64,000 bases of DNA from Streptacidiphilus rugosus AM-16 (GTDB taxonomy: Bacteria; Actinomycetota; Actinomycetes; Streptomycetales; Streptomycetaceae), in assembly GCF_000744655.1 (NCBI RefSeq), contig NZ_JQMJ01000004.1, forward strand, positions 3,534,001 through 3,598,000, written 5' to 3'. This document shows positions 7,704 through 15,982 of this stretch, piece after piece. The stretch's first letter is position 1, and each line of letters opens with the position of its first letter. Both the position numbers and the translations under genes were made by a program. The notes below the pieces were generated by a model. The model saw only the letters and a list, made by a program, of their open reading frames with translations, was not told where the DNA came from and did not search any database.

Positions 7704-9503
7704 ATGCGACTGCGGTGGAGATCCCTCGGCGGACTTCTCGCCCTCCTCGGCGCGCTGCTCGTCACCACCAACGCTCCGGCCGGCGCGACGGCGAGCAGCG
7801 GCAATCTGATCGTCAACGGCGACGCCGAGTCGGGTGGTTACTGCACCACCGACTGGGGCTCGGCCGGCACCCTGCCGGGCTGGACCGTCGAGTCCGGCAG
7901 CCCCGACGCGATGTGCTACTCGTCCGGCAGCTTCGGGCTGCCCAGCGGCGCCACGCCCGGCCAGGCCTTCTTCGCCCCGGGCAACCAGGGCGACGGCGCG
8001 ATGACCCAGACCGTCGACGTCTCCTCCGCCGCCGCGGCCGTCGACGGCGGTGGCGTGATCTACAACCTCTCCGGCTGGCTGGGCGGTTGGACCGTCTACA
8101 GCGGCTACGTCCAGGTCAGCCTGCACTTCCAGGACGCGAACGGCCGCCCGGTCGGCGCGACGGCCAAGCTGCCCACGGTGTCCACCACCGACCGGCTCTC
8201 CGTCACCAAGTTCCTGGCCCGCAGCGCCACCGGCAGCGTGCCGTCCGGCACCCGCTCGATCCAGGTGGAGGTGCAGTTCCTCTCCAGCTCCAACGAGTCC
8301 GGCTACCTGGACAACCTCTCGCTGACGCTGAACACCCCCGTCGCCGCGCCGACGCTGGCCCCGCCGGTCTCCAAGGTGCCCGGCTACGACCACGTGTTCA
8401 TGGTCATGATGGAGAACACCGACTACTCCCAGATCATGAACGACCCGACCGACACGGCGTACATGCACAGCCTGATGTCGCGGGGCGCCACACTGACGGA
8501 CTACCACGCCGTCTACCACCCCAGCGACGAGAACTACCTCGCCGTCGCGGGCGGCGACACCTACACCAAGGGCGCCACCTACTGGCCGAACATCAACTCC
8601 CCCGAGCGCAACCTCGGTGACACCCTCGAGGCCGCCGGCAAGAGCTGGAAGGCCTACGAGCAGGGCATGGGCGCGCCCTGCACCGCGGCCAAGGGCGGCG
8701 CGGACAGCTACTACGAGCCCGACGACGCCCCGTTCATCAACTACACCGACATCAGCGGCAACGCGGCCCGCTGCGCGGCGCACCTCTTCGACACCACCCA
8801 GCTGACCACGGACCTGAAGTCCGCCGCGACGACGCCGAACTTCTCCTGGATCGCAGCCGACGACTACTACGACGGCGAGGCCTCCGGCAACGGCAGCGCC
8901 ACCAGCCTGAAGACCCAGGACGGCTGGCTCCAGCAGACCCTCGCCCCGGTGCTGGCCTCCCCCGCCTGGACCCAGCAGAAGTCGCTGCTCATCCTGACCT
9001 GGGACGAGAGCGAGAACGAGGGCTACAACCACGTCGCCACCGTCGTTCTCGGCTCGCAGGGCACCGTCCCCGCCGGCACCAGCAGCCCGAGCCACTACGA
9101 CCACTACAGCACCGGCCGCACCATCGAGGCGGCGCTCGGCCTGCCGGGCCTGACGGCCAACGACAGCTACGCGACCCCGCTGAACGACGCCTTCGCGCCG
9201 TCCACGGCGGGCACCCCGACGCTGACCGGCAACCAGGCCGCGGTCGCCAACGGCGGCAACGTCACGCTCCGCTACAGCGTCCCCGCCGCGCAGGCCGGTG
9301 CGAAGAACTGGGTCGGGATCTACCCGGCGGGCGTGCTTCCGGGCCAGAAGTCCTCGCTGACCTGGTCCTACGCCCCCAACGCCAGTGGCGCGCTCACCTT
9401 CTCGACGAGCAAGCTCTCCGGCGCGGGCACGTACAACGCCTACTTCCTGGCCAACGACGGCTACTCGGTCCTGGCCGGGCCGTTCCCGCTGACGGTCGGC
9501 TGA
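7704..9503 (+). CDS. Secreted PF04185-type phosphoesterase with lectin-like N-terminal domain
   Basis: 599 aa. The signal peptide is about residues 1-32 (ends PAGATA). Residues 35-215 form a beta-sandwich beginning NLIVNGDAESGG, as in DUF642/CBM-like domains. The phosphoesterase core starts at YDHVFMVMMENTDYSQIM, has HPSDENYLA and LTWDESENEG (metal/catalytic region) and HYDHYSTGRTIE. A beta-rich C-terminal module of about 95 residues follows. Family members include phospholipases C and acid phosphatases, so the likely role is extracellular phosphate-ester cleavage. The ATG at 7704 has GATGAGG upstream. Confidence 0.85.
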   Translation: MRLRWRSLGGLLALLGALLVTTNAPAGATASSGNLIVNGDAESGGYCTTDWGSAGTLPGWTVESGSPDAMCYSSGSFGLPSGATPGQAFFAPGNQGDGAMTQTVDVSSAAAAVDGGGVIYNLSGWLGGWTVYSGYVQVSLHFQDANGRPVGATAKLPTVSTTDRLSVTKFLARSATGSVPSGTRSIQVEVQFLSSSNESGYLDNLSLTLNTPVAAPTLAPPVSKVPGYDHVFMVMMENTDYSQIMNDPTDTAYMHSLMSRGATLTDYHAVYHPSDENYLAVAGGDTYTKGATYWPNINSPERNLGDTLEAAGKSWKAYEQGMGAPCTAAKGGADSYYEPDDAPFINYTDISGNAARCAAHLFDTTQLTTDLKSAATTPNFSWIAADDYYDGEASGNGSATSLKTQDGWLQQTLAPVLASPAWTQQKSLLILTWDESENEGYNHVATVVLGSQGTVPAGTSSPSHYDHYSTGRTIEAALGLPGLTANDSYATPLNDAFAPSTAGTPTLTGNQAAVANGGNVTLRYSVPAAQAGAKNWVGIYPAGVLPGQKSSLTWSYAPNASGALTFSTSKLSGAGTYNAYFLANDGYSVLAGPFPLTVG

Positions 9504-9532
9504 CACTCCGGCCGCCGTTCGTGAGTCCCTGA

Positions 9533-9568
9533 GCGAGGGGCCTGCCCGCACCCGGGCAGGCCCCTCGC
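9533..9568 (+). terminator. Strong hairpin terminator
   Basis: A 16-bp perfect stem (9533-9548 with 9553-9568) and 4-nt loop lie 30 nt after the phosphoesterase stop codon. Confidence 0.85.
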
Positions 9569-9694
9569 GCTGTGCGGAGCCCCGGACCGAGCTGTGCCTG
9601 CGTTATGTCTTGACGCTTCGTCAGCCGACCGCTGAAATGCTCATGGCGTTGAACTTCGTTCGGTCATGTTGAGTTGTGTCACAAAGGGGTTCCC

Positions 9695-11881
9695 ATGCAC
9701 CGGAGAGTCCGCACCCTGCTCGCGACCTGCGGTGCTGCCGCAACCGCACTGCTCGGCCTGCTCCCGTCCGCGCCGGCGGCCCATGCCCAGGCGAACGGCG
9801 TCGCACTGACGCCGCCGATGGGCTGGAGCAGCTGGAGCTTCATCCGCAAGAATCCCACCGAATCAAACATCGAGGCCCAGGCGCTGGCGATGAAGACCAG
9901 CGGCCTGGTCGGCCACGGCTTCTCCTACGTCAACGTGGACGACTTCTGGTACCTCAACCCGGCCGGCACCGTCGACTCCTACGGCCGCTGGGTCACCGAC
10001 AGCAGCCGGTTCCCCGACGGGATGGGCGCACTCGGCAGCTACATCCACGGCCAGGGCGAGAAGTTCGGCATGTACCTCACCCCCGGCATCCCGGTCGCCG
10101 CCTACAACCAGAACACGCCCATCCAGGGCACCTCGTTCCACGCCCGGGACATCGTCTCCGACACGAGCCGCTACGAGACCAACTACAACTTCGGCAGCGG
10201 CTCGATGTACTACATCGACTACGCCAGGAACCCGGCCGCCGCCCAGGCCTACCTGAACTCCTGGGCCGACCAGCTGGCCTCCTACGGCGTGGACTACCTG
10301 AAGATCGACGGCGTCGGCGACTGGGACGTCGCCGACGTCCAGCACTGGTCCCAGGCGCTGAACCAGTCCGGCCGCCCGATCCACCTGGAGCTCTCCAACA
10401 GCCTGGACGTCGCCAACGGCGCGACCTGGCGGCAGTACGCCAACGGCTGGCGGATCGACGGCGACGTCGAGTGCTACTGCGGCTCCAGCTCCTACCCGCT
10501 GACCAGCTGGAACTCGGTCTCCTCCCGCTTCACCGACGCCCCGAGGTGGACCGGGTTCGCGGGCCCGGGCGGCTGGAACGACCTCGACTCGGTCGAGGTC
10601 GGCAACGGCTCGAACGACGGCCTGACCCTGGACGAGCGCCGCACCCAGCTCACCCTGTGGGCGGTCGAGGGCGCCCCGCTGCTGCTCGGCACCGACCTCA
10701 CCCACCTCGACCCGACCGACCTCTCGCTGCTCACCAACGACCAGGTGATCGCCGTCGACCAGGCCGGCAACCCGGCCCGCCCGGTCGACCAGGTCAGCCG
10801 CCAGCAGGTCTGGTCGGCGGCCAACCCCGACGGCAGCTACACCGTGGCCCTGTTCAACCTCGCCTCCGGCAGCGCCACCGCCACCGCGCACTTCGCCGAC
10901 CTCGGCTTCAGCGGCACGGCCGACGTCCGCGACCTCTGGAGCAACACCGACCTGGGCAGCTCCACCGGCTCCTTCGGCGCGACGCTGGCCGCGCACGCCT
11001 CCCGACTGCTGCGGATCACCCCGGGCGCGGGCGCCGGCTTCACGACCATGCGCTACAACCTGGTCAACGCCGCCACCGGGCAGTACCTCGACGTCTCCGG
11101 CGCGAGCACCGGCAGCGGCGCGAAACTGCTGACCGGAACCGCGAACGGCGGCGCAGACCAGCAGTGGCAGCTCGCGGCGGCGGGCAACGGCGTCTACCGG
11201 ATCGCCGACGTCAACAGCGGGATGCTCGCCAACATCCCCGGCGGCAGCAGCACGCCTGGCACCCAGCTGATCCAGTACCCGGACGACCACGCCGCCAACT
11301 CGCAGTGGACCTTCACCCCGAACGGCAGCGGCTCCTACCAGGTCACCTCCCGGCTGACCGGCCAGGCGCTGGACCTGAGCGGCACAGCCGTGGTCGAGCA
11401 ACCCGCGAGCGGCGCGGCCACGCAGCAGTGGAAGCTGGTGCCCGTCCCGGTGGCCGGCGCCCAGTACCGGCTGGTCAACGGCGCGACCGGGGGACGGATG
11501 GACGTGGACGGCGACTCCACCGCCGACAGCGCGCACATCCTGCAGTGGCAGGACAACGGCGCGGCGGACCAGCGCTGGTCCTTCGTCCAGCAGAGCGGCG
11601 GCGCCTACACCGTCGTCAACGCCAACAGCGGCAGGCTGCTGAACATCCCGGGCCCGACCACCGGCCAGGGCACCCAGTTGATCCAGTACCACGACGACGG
11701 CAACAGCAACTCCCGCTGGACGATCACCGACGCCGGTCCGAACCTGGTGCAGTTCCGCAGCGTCTACGACGGGCAGCTGATCGACCTGAGCAACAGCAGC
11801 CTCTCGAACGGCGCGTCCGTCCTCCAGTGGCCGGCCGACGGCGGCGCCAACCAGACCTGGACGCTCCTCGCCCCCGAATAG
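9695..11881 (+). CDS. Secreted GH27 alpha-galactosidase with ricin-type lectin repeats
   Basis: 728 aa. The signal peptide ends near AAHAQA. The GH27 TIM barrel starts at LTPPMGWSSWS and contains the nucleophile segment YLKIDG (Asp about 204) and the general-acid segment WRIDGD (about 250-256). An all-beta domain ends near residue 445. Two beta-trefoil lectin (CBM13/RicinB) modules follow, with repeated Q-x-W motifs (QQWQL, SQWTF, QQWKL, QRWSF, SRWTI, QTWTL). The enzyme should release terminal alpha-galactose from plant polysaccharides or oligosaccharides outside the cell. The ATG at 9695 follows AAAGGGG; an upstream GTG in frame would spoil the signal peptide. Confidence 0.9.
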   Translation: MHRRVRTLLATCGAAATALLGLLPSAPAAHAQANGVALTPPMGWSSWSFIRKNPTESNIEAQALAMKTSGLVGHGFSYVNVDDFWYLNPAGTVDSYGRWVTDSSRFPDGMGALGSYIHGQGEKFGMYLTPGIPVAAYNQNTPIQGTSFHARDIVSDTSRYETNYNFGSGSMYYIDYARNPAAAQAYLNSWADQLASYGVDYLKIDGVGDWDVADVQHWSQALNQSGRPIHLELSNSLDVANGATWRQYANGWRIDGDVECYCGSSSYPLTSWNSVSSRFTDAPRWTGFAGPGGWNDLDSVEVGNGSNDGLTLDERRTQLTLWAVEGAPLLLGTDLTHLDPTDLSLLTNDQVIAVDQAGNPARPVDQVSRQQVWSAANPDGSYTVALFNLASGSATATAHFADLGFSGTADVRDLWSNTDLGSSTGSFGATLAAHASRLLRITPGAGAGFTTMRYNLVNAATGQYLDVSGASTGSGAKLLTGTANGGADQQWQLAAAGNGVYRIADVNSGMLANIPGGSSTPGTQLIQYPDDHAANSQWTFTPNGSGSYQVTSRLTGQALDLSGTAVVEQPASGAATQQWKLVPVPVAGAQYRLVNGATGGRMDVDGDSTADSAHILQWQDNGAADQRWSFVQQSGGAYTVVNANSGRLLNIPGPTTGQGTQLIQYHDDGNSNSRWTITDAGPNLVQFRSVYDGQLIDLSNSSLSNGASVLQWPADGGANQTWTLLAPE

Positions 11882-11890
11882 ATCCGGGTC

Positions 11891-11916
11891 GGCAGTCGCC
11901 CGTGATGGCGACTGCC
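11891..11916 (+). terminator. Hairpin terminator after the alpha-galactosidase gene
   Basis: A perfect 10-bp stem (GGCAGTCGCC / GGCGACTGCC) with a 6-nt loop starts 9 nt after the stop codon. Confidence 0.8.
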
Positions 11917-11933
11917 CGTGATTGCATGGGGCC

Positions 11934-12461
11934 GTGACCGCCGAGAAGATCGTCACGGCCCTCCGTGCGCACACCACCCTCACCCTCGCCTACGTGGACG
12001 CTGAGGGCCCCCAGGCCTGCGCGGTGCTCTACGCGGTGACGCGGACCGGCTCGCTGGTCTTCGTCACCTCCCCCGGCACCCGCCACGGCCGCGCTCTGGC
12101 CGCCGGGCGCGGCCCAGGACCCGGAGCCGCGCCCCGTGTGGGGCCCGGCTCCGGGCCCGACTCGGCATCGGCTGCGGCGCGGGTGGCCTTCACGGTGCAG
12201 GCGGACGGCCAGGAGTGGACCGAGCTCACCGGCGTCCAGGGCCGGGGCGAGGTGATCGGGCTGGCCGACGGCAGCCCGGAACGCGCCGCGGCCTGGGCCG
12301 CCTACACGGAGCGCTTCCCCTTCGTCACCGAGGACGACCGGCTCGGCGCCGCCCTGGCCGCGACCGCCCTGTGGGAACTGCGGCCCGACTGGCTGCGGCT
12401 CGTCGACAACAGACTCGGGTTCGGCTCGAAAGAGGAGTGGGCGAGTCCGCCCAGGGGTTGA
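11934..12461 (+). CDS. Pyridoxamine-5'-phosphate-oxidase-like flavin-binding protein
   Basis: About 175 aa. The split-barrel PNPOx-like fold is indicated by TLTLAYVDAEGPQACAVLYAV, LVFVTSPGTRHGRAL and, further on, ELTGVQGRGEVIGL and RFPFVTEDDR. Members bind FMN, F420 or haem; the cofactor and substrate here are unknown. A Gly/Pro/Ala-rich insertion (about residues 62-80) replaces the usual short turn after the second strand pair. The GTG at 11934 is preferred to a TTG at 11922. No operon partner. Confidence 0.65.
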   Translation: MTAEKIVTALRAHTTLTLAYVDAEGPQACAVLYAVTRTGSLVFVTSPGTRHGRALAAGRGPGPGAAPRVGPGSGPDSASAAARVAFTVQADGQEWTELTGVQGRGEVIGLADGSPERAAAWAAYTERFPFVTEDDRLGAALAATALWELRPDWLRLVDNRLGFGSKEEWASPPRG

Positions 12462-12552
12462 ACTCCCCGGCACCGGGCATGACGATGGAATCGGCAGCCT
12501 CGTTCCACGAGGACCGATGCCTCTGGGCGGGAGGGCAAAGGAGGCGGTGGCC

Positions 12553-13125
12553 ATGGCCACGCCGTCAGTCGCGCCACAACCGTCCGCGCCGGTTCCACGA
12601 CGCGGTAATCCGCTGCACCGGCGCAGCGACTCGCTGCGTGTCTGGTTGCGTGTGGGCTTCTCGCTGGCTCTGGCGCTGGCGGTCGGCCTGACAGTCCTGC
12701 TCGGCCTCAAGCTCTACGCCGACGGCCGCGCCGCGGCGGCCCGGCAGATCGCCGGCCTGCACCAGGTGAACGCCGTGGCGGTGGGCGAGCCCTCCTCCGC
12801 CGGCGTGGGCGCCTGGGTGGCTCCGCTGCGCTGGACCGACGCCGGAGGCGTCCACACCGCGAACGCGGCCGTCCCGGTCTCCACGGTCTCGGGCCAGCAC
12901 GTGATGCTCTGGATCAACGCCCAGGAGGACCCGCAGCCCGGTCCGATCCCCGCCGTCCAGAGTGCGGGCAGCGCGGCGACGTACTCGCTGGCGGCCTTCG
13001 CCGCGGCGGCGATGGCGCTCAGCGGGCTCTACGCGCTGGCCAGGCACCGGGTCGACTCCGCGGCGTGGAAGTCCTGGGAGAGCGAGTGGGAGCGCGTCGA
13101 GCCCGAGTGGACCCACCGCCGCTAG
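12553..13125 (+). CDS. Rv1733c-like two-pass membrane protein
   Basis: 190 aa. A Pro-rich cytoplasmic N-terminus precedes a first membrane span (about 34-54, GFSLALALAVGLTVLLG). An extracytoplasmic domain of about 75 residues and a second span (about 144-163) follow, then a charged tail. This layout matches the actinobacterial Rv1733c family, which has no established biochemical role. The ATG at 12553 has AAAGGAGG at good spacing; an in-frame upstream start (12517) lacks one. Confidence 0.75.
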   Translation: MATPSVAPQPSAPVPRRGNPLHRRSDSLRVWLRVGFSLALALAVGLTVLLGLKLYADGRAAAARQIAGLHQVNAVAVGEPSSAGVGAWVAPLRWTDAGGVHTANAAVPVSTVSGQHVMLWINAQEDPQPGPIPAVQSAGSAATYSLAAFAAAAMALSGLYALARHRVDSAAWKSWESEWERVEPEWTHRR

Positions 13126-13204
13126 GGCCCTGTCCCAGTCCCGCTCGCCCGCCCACGTGCCGCCGCGCCCACCCGCCGACCTGCAGCCGTCCTCCGACGC
13201 GACG

Positions 13205-13233
13205 CCGCCCCCGGGCCCGAATCCCGGGGGCGG
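13205..13233. terminator. Bidirectional terminator between convergent genes
   Basis: An 11-bp GC stem (13205-13215 with 13223-13233) with a 7-nt loop lies between two convergent stop codons. Confidence 0.7.
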
Positions 13234-13253
13234 TCCGTGCGCGTGCGTACCCG

Positions 13254-14846
13254 CTAGGCCAGCGTCACGTCGTCGTAGCGCGTGTAGGTCGGGTCACCCG
13301 CATAGTTGTCGTCCTTGCTGACCAGCGTCAGCGTGTAGCTGTGCCCGGCCGTGACGGCGGTGCTGACCTGCTTCCAGCCGGAACTGGAGACGCAGGTCTT
13401 GGCCAGCACCGTCTTCGTCGTGTTGGCCGTGTTGTCCTTGAGGGTGACCGTCGCCCAGTCGTAGGTCACCGTGTCCGGGCAGGTCACGCTGTACCAGAAG
13501 GAGAGCGTCGAGCTGCCGGTCGGCGCGGTGAAGGTCTGCGCGGCGGTGGAGTTGCCGTTCGTCGGCGCGGTGCTGCCGAGCTGCGCGGCGTAGCCGCCCG
13601 AGTGCGCACCGGAGTTGACGACGCTGGTGGTGCCGGTCGTGGTCCAGCCGCTGAAGCTGCCGGTCTCGAAGCCGCCGTTGACGATGCCGCCACCGGTGAC
13701 CACCGGGTTCACGGTCCAGCCGAAGCTCGCGCTGCCGCTCGCACCGGTCGTGTCGGTCGCGGTGACCTGGACCGTGGAGGTTCCCGCGGTGGTCGGCGTG
13801 CCGGAGACGAGACCGGTGGCCGGGTTCATCGAGAGCCCGGCCGGCAGACCCGTCGCGCTGTAGCTCAGCGTCTGTCCGGCGGCGGAGTCGCTCGCGCTGA
13901 TCTGGAGCGAGGCGGCGGTGCCGACCGTCCCGGTCTGGCTGCCCGGATTGGTGACACTGACGGTGTTCGCGCCGCTGCCCGTGCCGAAGACGTCGGTGAT
14001 CGGGGCGGCGCCGGCGCTGTTGCCGACCGGGGCGAGGCCGAAACTGTCCTCGACGGTGCGCAGCACGTTGTCGTGCGTGACGGTCTCGGCGTAGTTGCCC
14101 GGCGTGACGCCCGCGCCGACCATGAGGGTCGGGATCTGGTTGCTGGCGCTGGAGTCGTCCTCGTCCCAGGTGACGACGAGCAGGCTGTTGTGGGTCTTCG
14201 CCCACTGCGCGTAGCCGTCGATGTTGTTCCGCAGCCAGGTGTCGCCCTGCTGGACCGTGCCGTCGTGCATGTCGTCGTTCAGGTTCGGCACGACGAAGCC
14301 GAGCCGCGGCAGCTGGGTGTAGTCGGTCGGGAAGGCCGAGAAGGTCCGGTTGCTCGCGGCGGGCACGTCGGTGAAGTCGACCCAGGGGTTGTGCTTGCGC
14401 GCGTAGGCGCCGCTGGTGCAGCCGGTGTAGCCGTCGGAGGGCATCGTCTCGGAGTAGCCGGTGAAGCTGACCGAGGCGGCGATCGCCTCACCGCCGAGAT
14501 CCGGCCCGGAGAAGCTGTGCGGGCAGCTGTCGTCGGAAAGTCCCTGCGTCGAACCCGAGAACAGCTCCAGGTAGTTGGGCTCACTGGGGTGGGTCACGGC
14601 GAACGACTGCGTGAACACGGCGCCCTGGCCGGCCAGGCCGTTGATGTACGGCGCGGACGAGCTGCCGATGATCTCGTTGAACGCGTGGTTCTCCTCGATC
14701 ACCACGAGCACGTGGTCGAAGTGCGGCACCGTCGTCGCGGCGTGGACCGCGGGCGCGGCGGTCACCGCCGCCGTGCCGAGGCCGACCAGCGAACCGGCCA
14801 GCACCGCGGCGGCGGCGGAGAGGGTGGTGACGGTCTTTCGGATCAC
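13254..14846 (-). CDS. Secreted PF04185-type phosphoesterase with Ig-like and C-terminal beta-sandwich domains
   Basis: 530 aa. The signal peptide is about 1-38 (ends AVHAA). The phosphoesterase core runs from FDHVLVVIEENHAFNEII to about 270, with HPSEPNYLELFSG and LLVVTWDEDDSS as metal/catalytic segments and a late THDNVLRTVEDSFGL. A He_PIG-like Ig domain follows (SYSATGLPAGLSMNPATG, about 310-395), then a beta-sandwich starting NGGFETGSFSGW that may bind carbohydrate. It is the second member of this family within 8 kb. The GTG at 14846 has GGGAG upstream; the longer frame to 14969 would displace the signal peptide. Confidence 0.85.
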   Translation of the reverse strand: MIRKTVTTLSAAAAVLAGSLVGLGTAAVTAAPAVHAATTVPHFDHVLVVIEENHAFNEIIGSSSAPYINGLAGQGAVFTQSFAVTHPSEPNYLELFSGSTQGLSDDSCPHSFSGPDLGGEAIAASVSFTGYSETMPSDGYTGCTSGAYARKHNPWVDFTDVPAASNRTFSAFPTDYTQLPRLGFVVPNLNDDMHDGTVQQGDTWLRNNIDGYAQWAKTHNSLLVVTWDEDDSSASNQIPTLMVGAGVTPGNYAETVTHDNVLRTVEDSFGLAPVGNSAGAAPITDVFGTGSGANTVSVTNPGSQTGTVGTAASLQISASDSAAGQTLSYSATGLPAGLSMNPATGLVSGTPTTAGTSTVQVTATDTTGASGSASFGWTVNPVVTGGGIVNGGFETGSFSGWTTTGTTSVVNSGAHSGGYAAQLGSTAPTNGNSTAAQTFTAPTGSSTLSFWYSVTCPDTVTYDWATVTLKDNTANTTKTVLAKTCVSSSGWKQVSTAVTAGHSYTLTLVSKDDNYAGDPTYTRYDDVTLA

Positions 14847-14973
14847 GGTGGTCTCCCGAAGGCTTCCCGACATCGCTCCGAGGCGACCGGGTCCGGCCGC
14901 CTCGGACACGGTGACGGGGGTCCGCGCGAGCCGACAAGGTCGTCCCCGGAGTCTTGCACGGAAATTCACCTGT

Positions 14974-14990
14974 TGTGAACATGATGAACA
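14974..14990 (-). promoter_or_regulatory. Possible PHO-box-like direct repeat upstream of a phosphoesterase gene
   Basis: On the minus strand GTTCA occurs twice nine bases apart (TTGTTCATCATGTTCACAAC), 130 bp upstream of the start codon. Streptomyces PHO boxes are 11-bp direct repeats of a GTTCACC-type core, so the spacing is not canonical. The gap 14847-15120 otherwise shows nothing. Confidence 0.2.
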
Positions 14991-15120
14991 AATCCGCGAA
15001 GAACGGGCGACCGAACGGTCGGCCGACCCGCCCCACCTGCACGTTCCGCCCGGTCCGACCCCGGCTCCCCACGGGCACCGTCTGCCGAGTCCCGCTACCG
15101 CCGACCCATGCCGGCGAGTC

Positions 15121-15753
15121 TCAGCGGCAGGCCCCGAAGACCACTCCCGCCGTGACCGCGCCCACCACCGCCCCGACCACCGTCTGAGCCGCGGTGTGGT
15201 CCCGCAGCACGACCCGCGACCAGGCGATCACCGCGACCACCAGGTACCCGAGCAGCCACCACACCCCCAGCGCCACGGCCAGCATCGCCACCGCCCCGCC
15301 GGAGGCCGCCGTGTGGATCGAGACCTTCCACTTCAGCGCCGCCGTGATCACCAGAATGGGCACCAGCGTGGCGAGCATCGCCAGAATCGTCGCGATCACC
15401 TCGCGCGGCGCGCCCAGCAGCCACATCAGCGTCAGGCCCACGGCCACGGACAGCCCCAGCACGGGCAGCACCTTCGCCCGCTGCGAGCGATCGCCGACGT
15501 ACCGGTCCCCCAGCCTGCCGCGCCGCATCCCGAACTTGATGATCCCCTGCGGTATCACCCCCGCGAACAACGCGGCGAACAGCGCCCACCCCACCCCGCC
15601 CCACCCGTGATGCGCCGCGCCGATCACCACCAGCACACCCACGATGATGTTCTGCGGGTCCAGCCCCCGCGTCACCACCCGCGCCGCCAACGGCGCCTCC
15701 GGCACGGACGACTCGGCGGGGGCGGGGGCGTCGGTGGCCGTGACGGCATCCAT
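15121..15753 (-). CDS. PAP2-superfamily membrane phosphatase
   Basis: 210 aa with about six membrane spans. PAP2 motifs are recognisable, if weaker than in secreted members: KFGMRRGRLGDRYVGDRSQR (early basic motif), KVSIHTAASGG (central His motif) and WSRVVLRDHTAAQ (R-x5-D-H-T, catalytic His). Relatives dephosphorylate phosphatidic acid or undecaprenyl diphosphate. ATG at 15753. It is the last host gene before attL, separated from it by the original tRNA terminator. Confidence 0.75.
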   Translation of the reverse strand: MDAVTATDAPAPAESSVPEAPLAARVVTRGLDPQNIIVGVLVVIGAAHHGWGGVGWALFAALFAGVIPQGIIKFGMRRGRLGDRYVGDRSQRAKVLPVLGLSVAVGLTLMWLLGAPREVIATILAMLATLVPILVITAALKWKVSIHTAASGGAVAMLAVALGVWWLLGYLVVAVIAWSRVVLRDHTAAQTVVGAVVGAVTAGVVFGACR

Positions 15754-15858
15754 GCGGCGTGCGCTCCAAGGCTGTTCGGGACGGATCGACTGCTGCCCGC
15801 GTCACCGCGGAGCCGGTGAAGACTAACCGAGCGGGCCTCCACCGCACGGACCGACGCA

Positions 15859-15896
15859 CGAAGGCCCCCGGACCGATCACGGTCCGGGGGCCTTCG
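15859..15896 (-). terminator. Terminator originally serving tRNA-Arg(CCT)
   Basis: A perfect 17-bp stem (15859-15875 with 15880-15896) and 4-nt loop lie just beyond the 3' end of the tRNA remnant in attL. Before phage integration this would have ended the tRNA-Arg transcript. Confidence 0.8.
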
Positions 15897-15904
15897 GTTG
15901 GTCG

Positions 15905-15958
15905 CTGCTGTGCCCCATGCAGGATTCGAACCTGCGACACCGGCTTTAGGAGAGCCGT
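15905..15958. other. attL (54-bp core with tRNA-Arg 3' remnant)
   Basis: The sequence is identical to 53403-53456. It contains the 3' part of tRNA-Arg(CCT) on the minus strand, from the anticodon stem-loop to the discriminator base (15911 onward), without the 5' half. It lies 24 bp from the integrase stop codon, as is usual. Confidence 0.9.
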
Positions 15959-15982
15959 AGTAATCAAGGAAATTGACGGTCC

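Noticed and set aside
7668-9551. 627-aa minus-strand frame opposite the phosphoesterase, and a similar one at 9863-11983 opposite the GH27 gene
   Set aside because: Both are antisense shadows of strongly supported secreted enzymes, with no domain or ribosome site.
15910-15958. Second functional tRNA-Arg gene at attL
   Set aside because: Only the 3' part from the anticodon arm is present; D-arm and 5' acceptor strand are missing.
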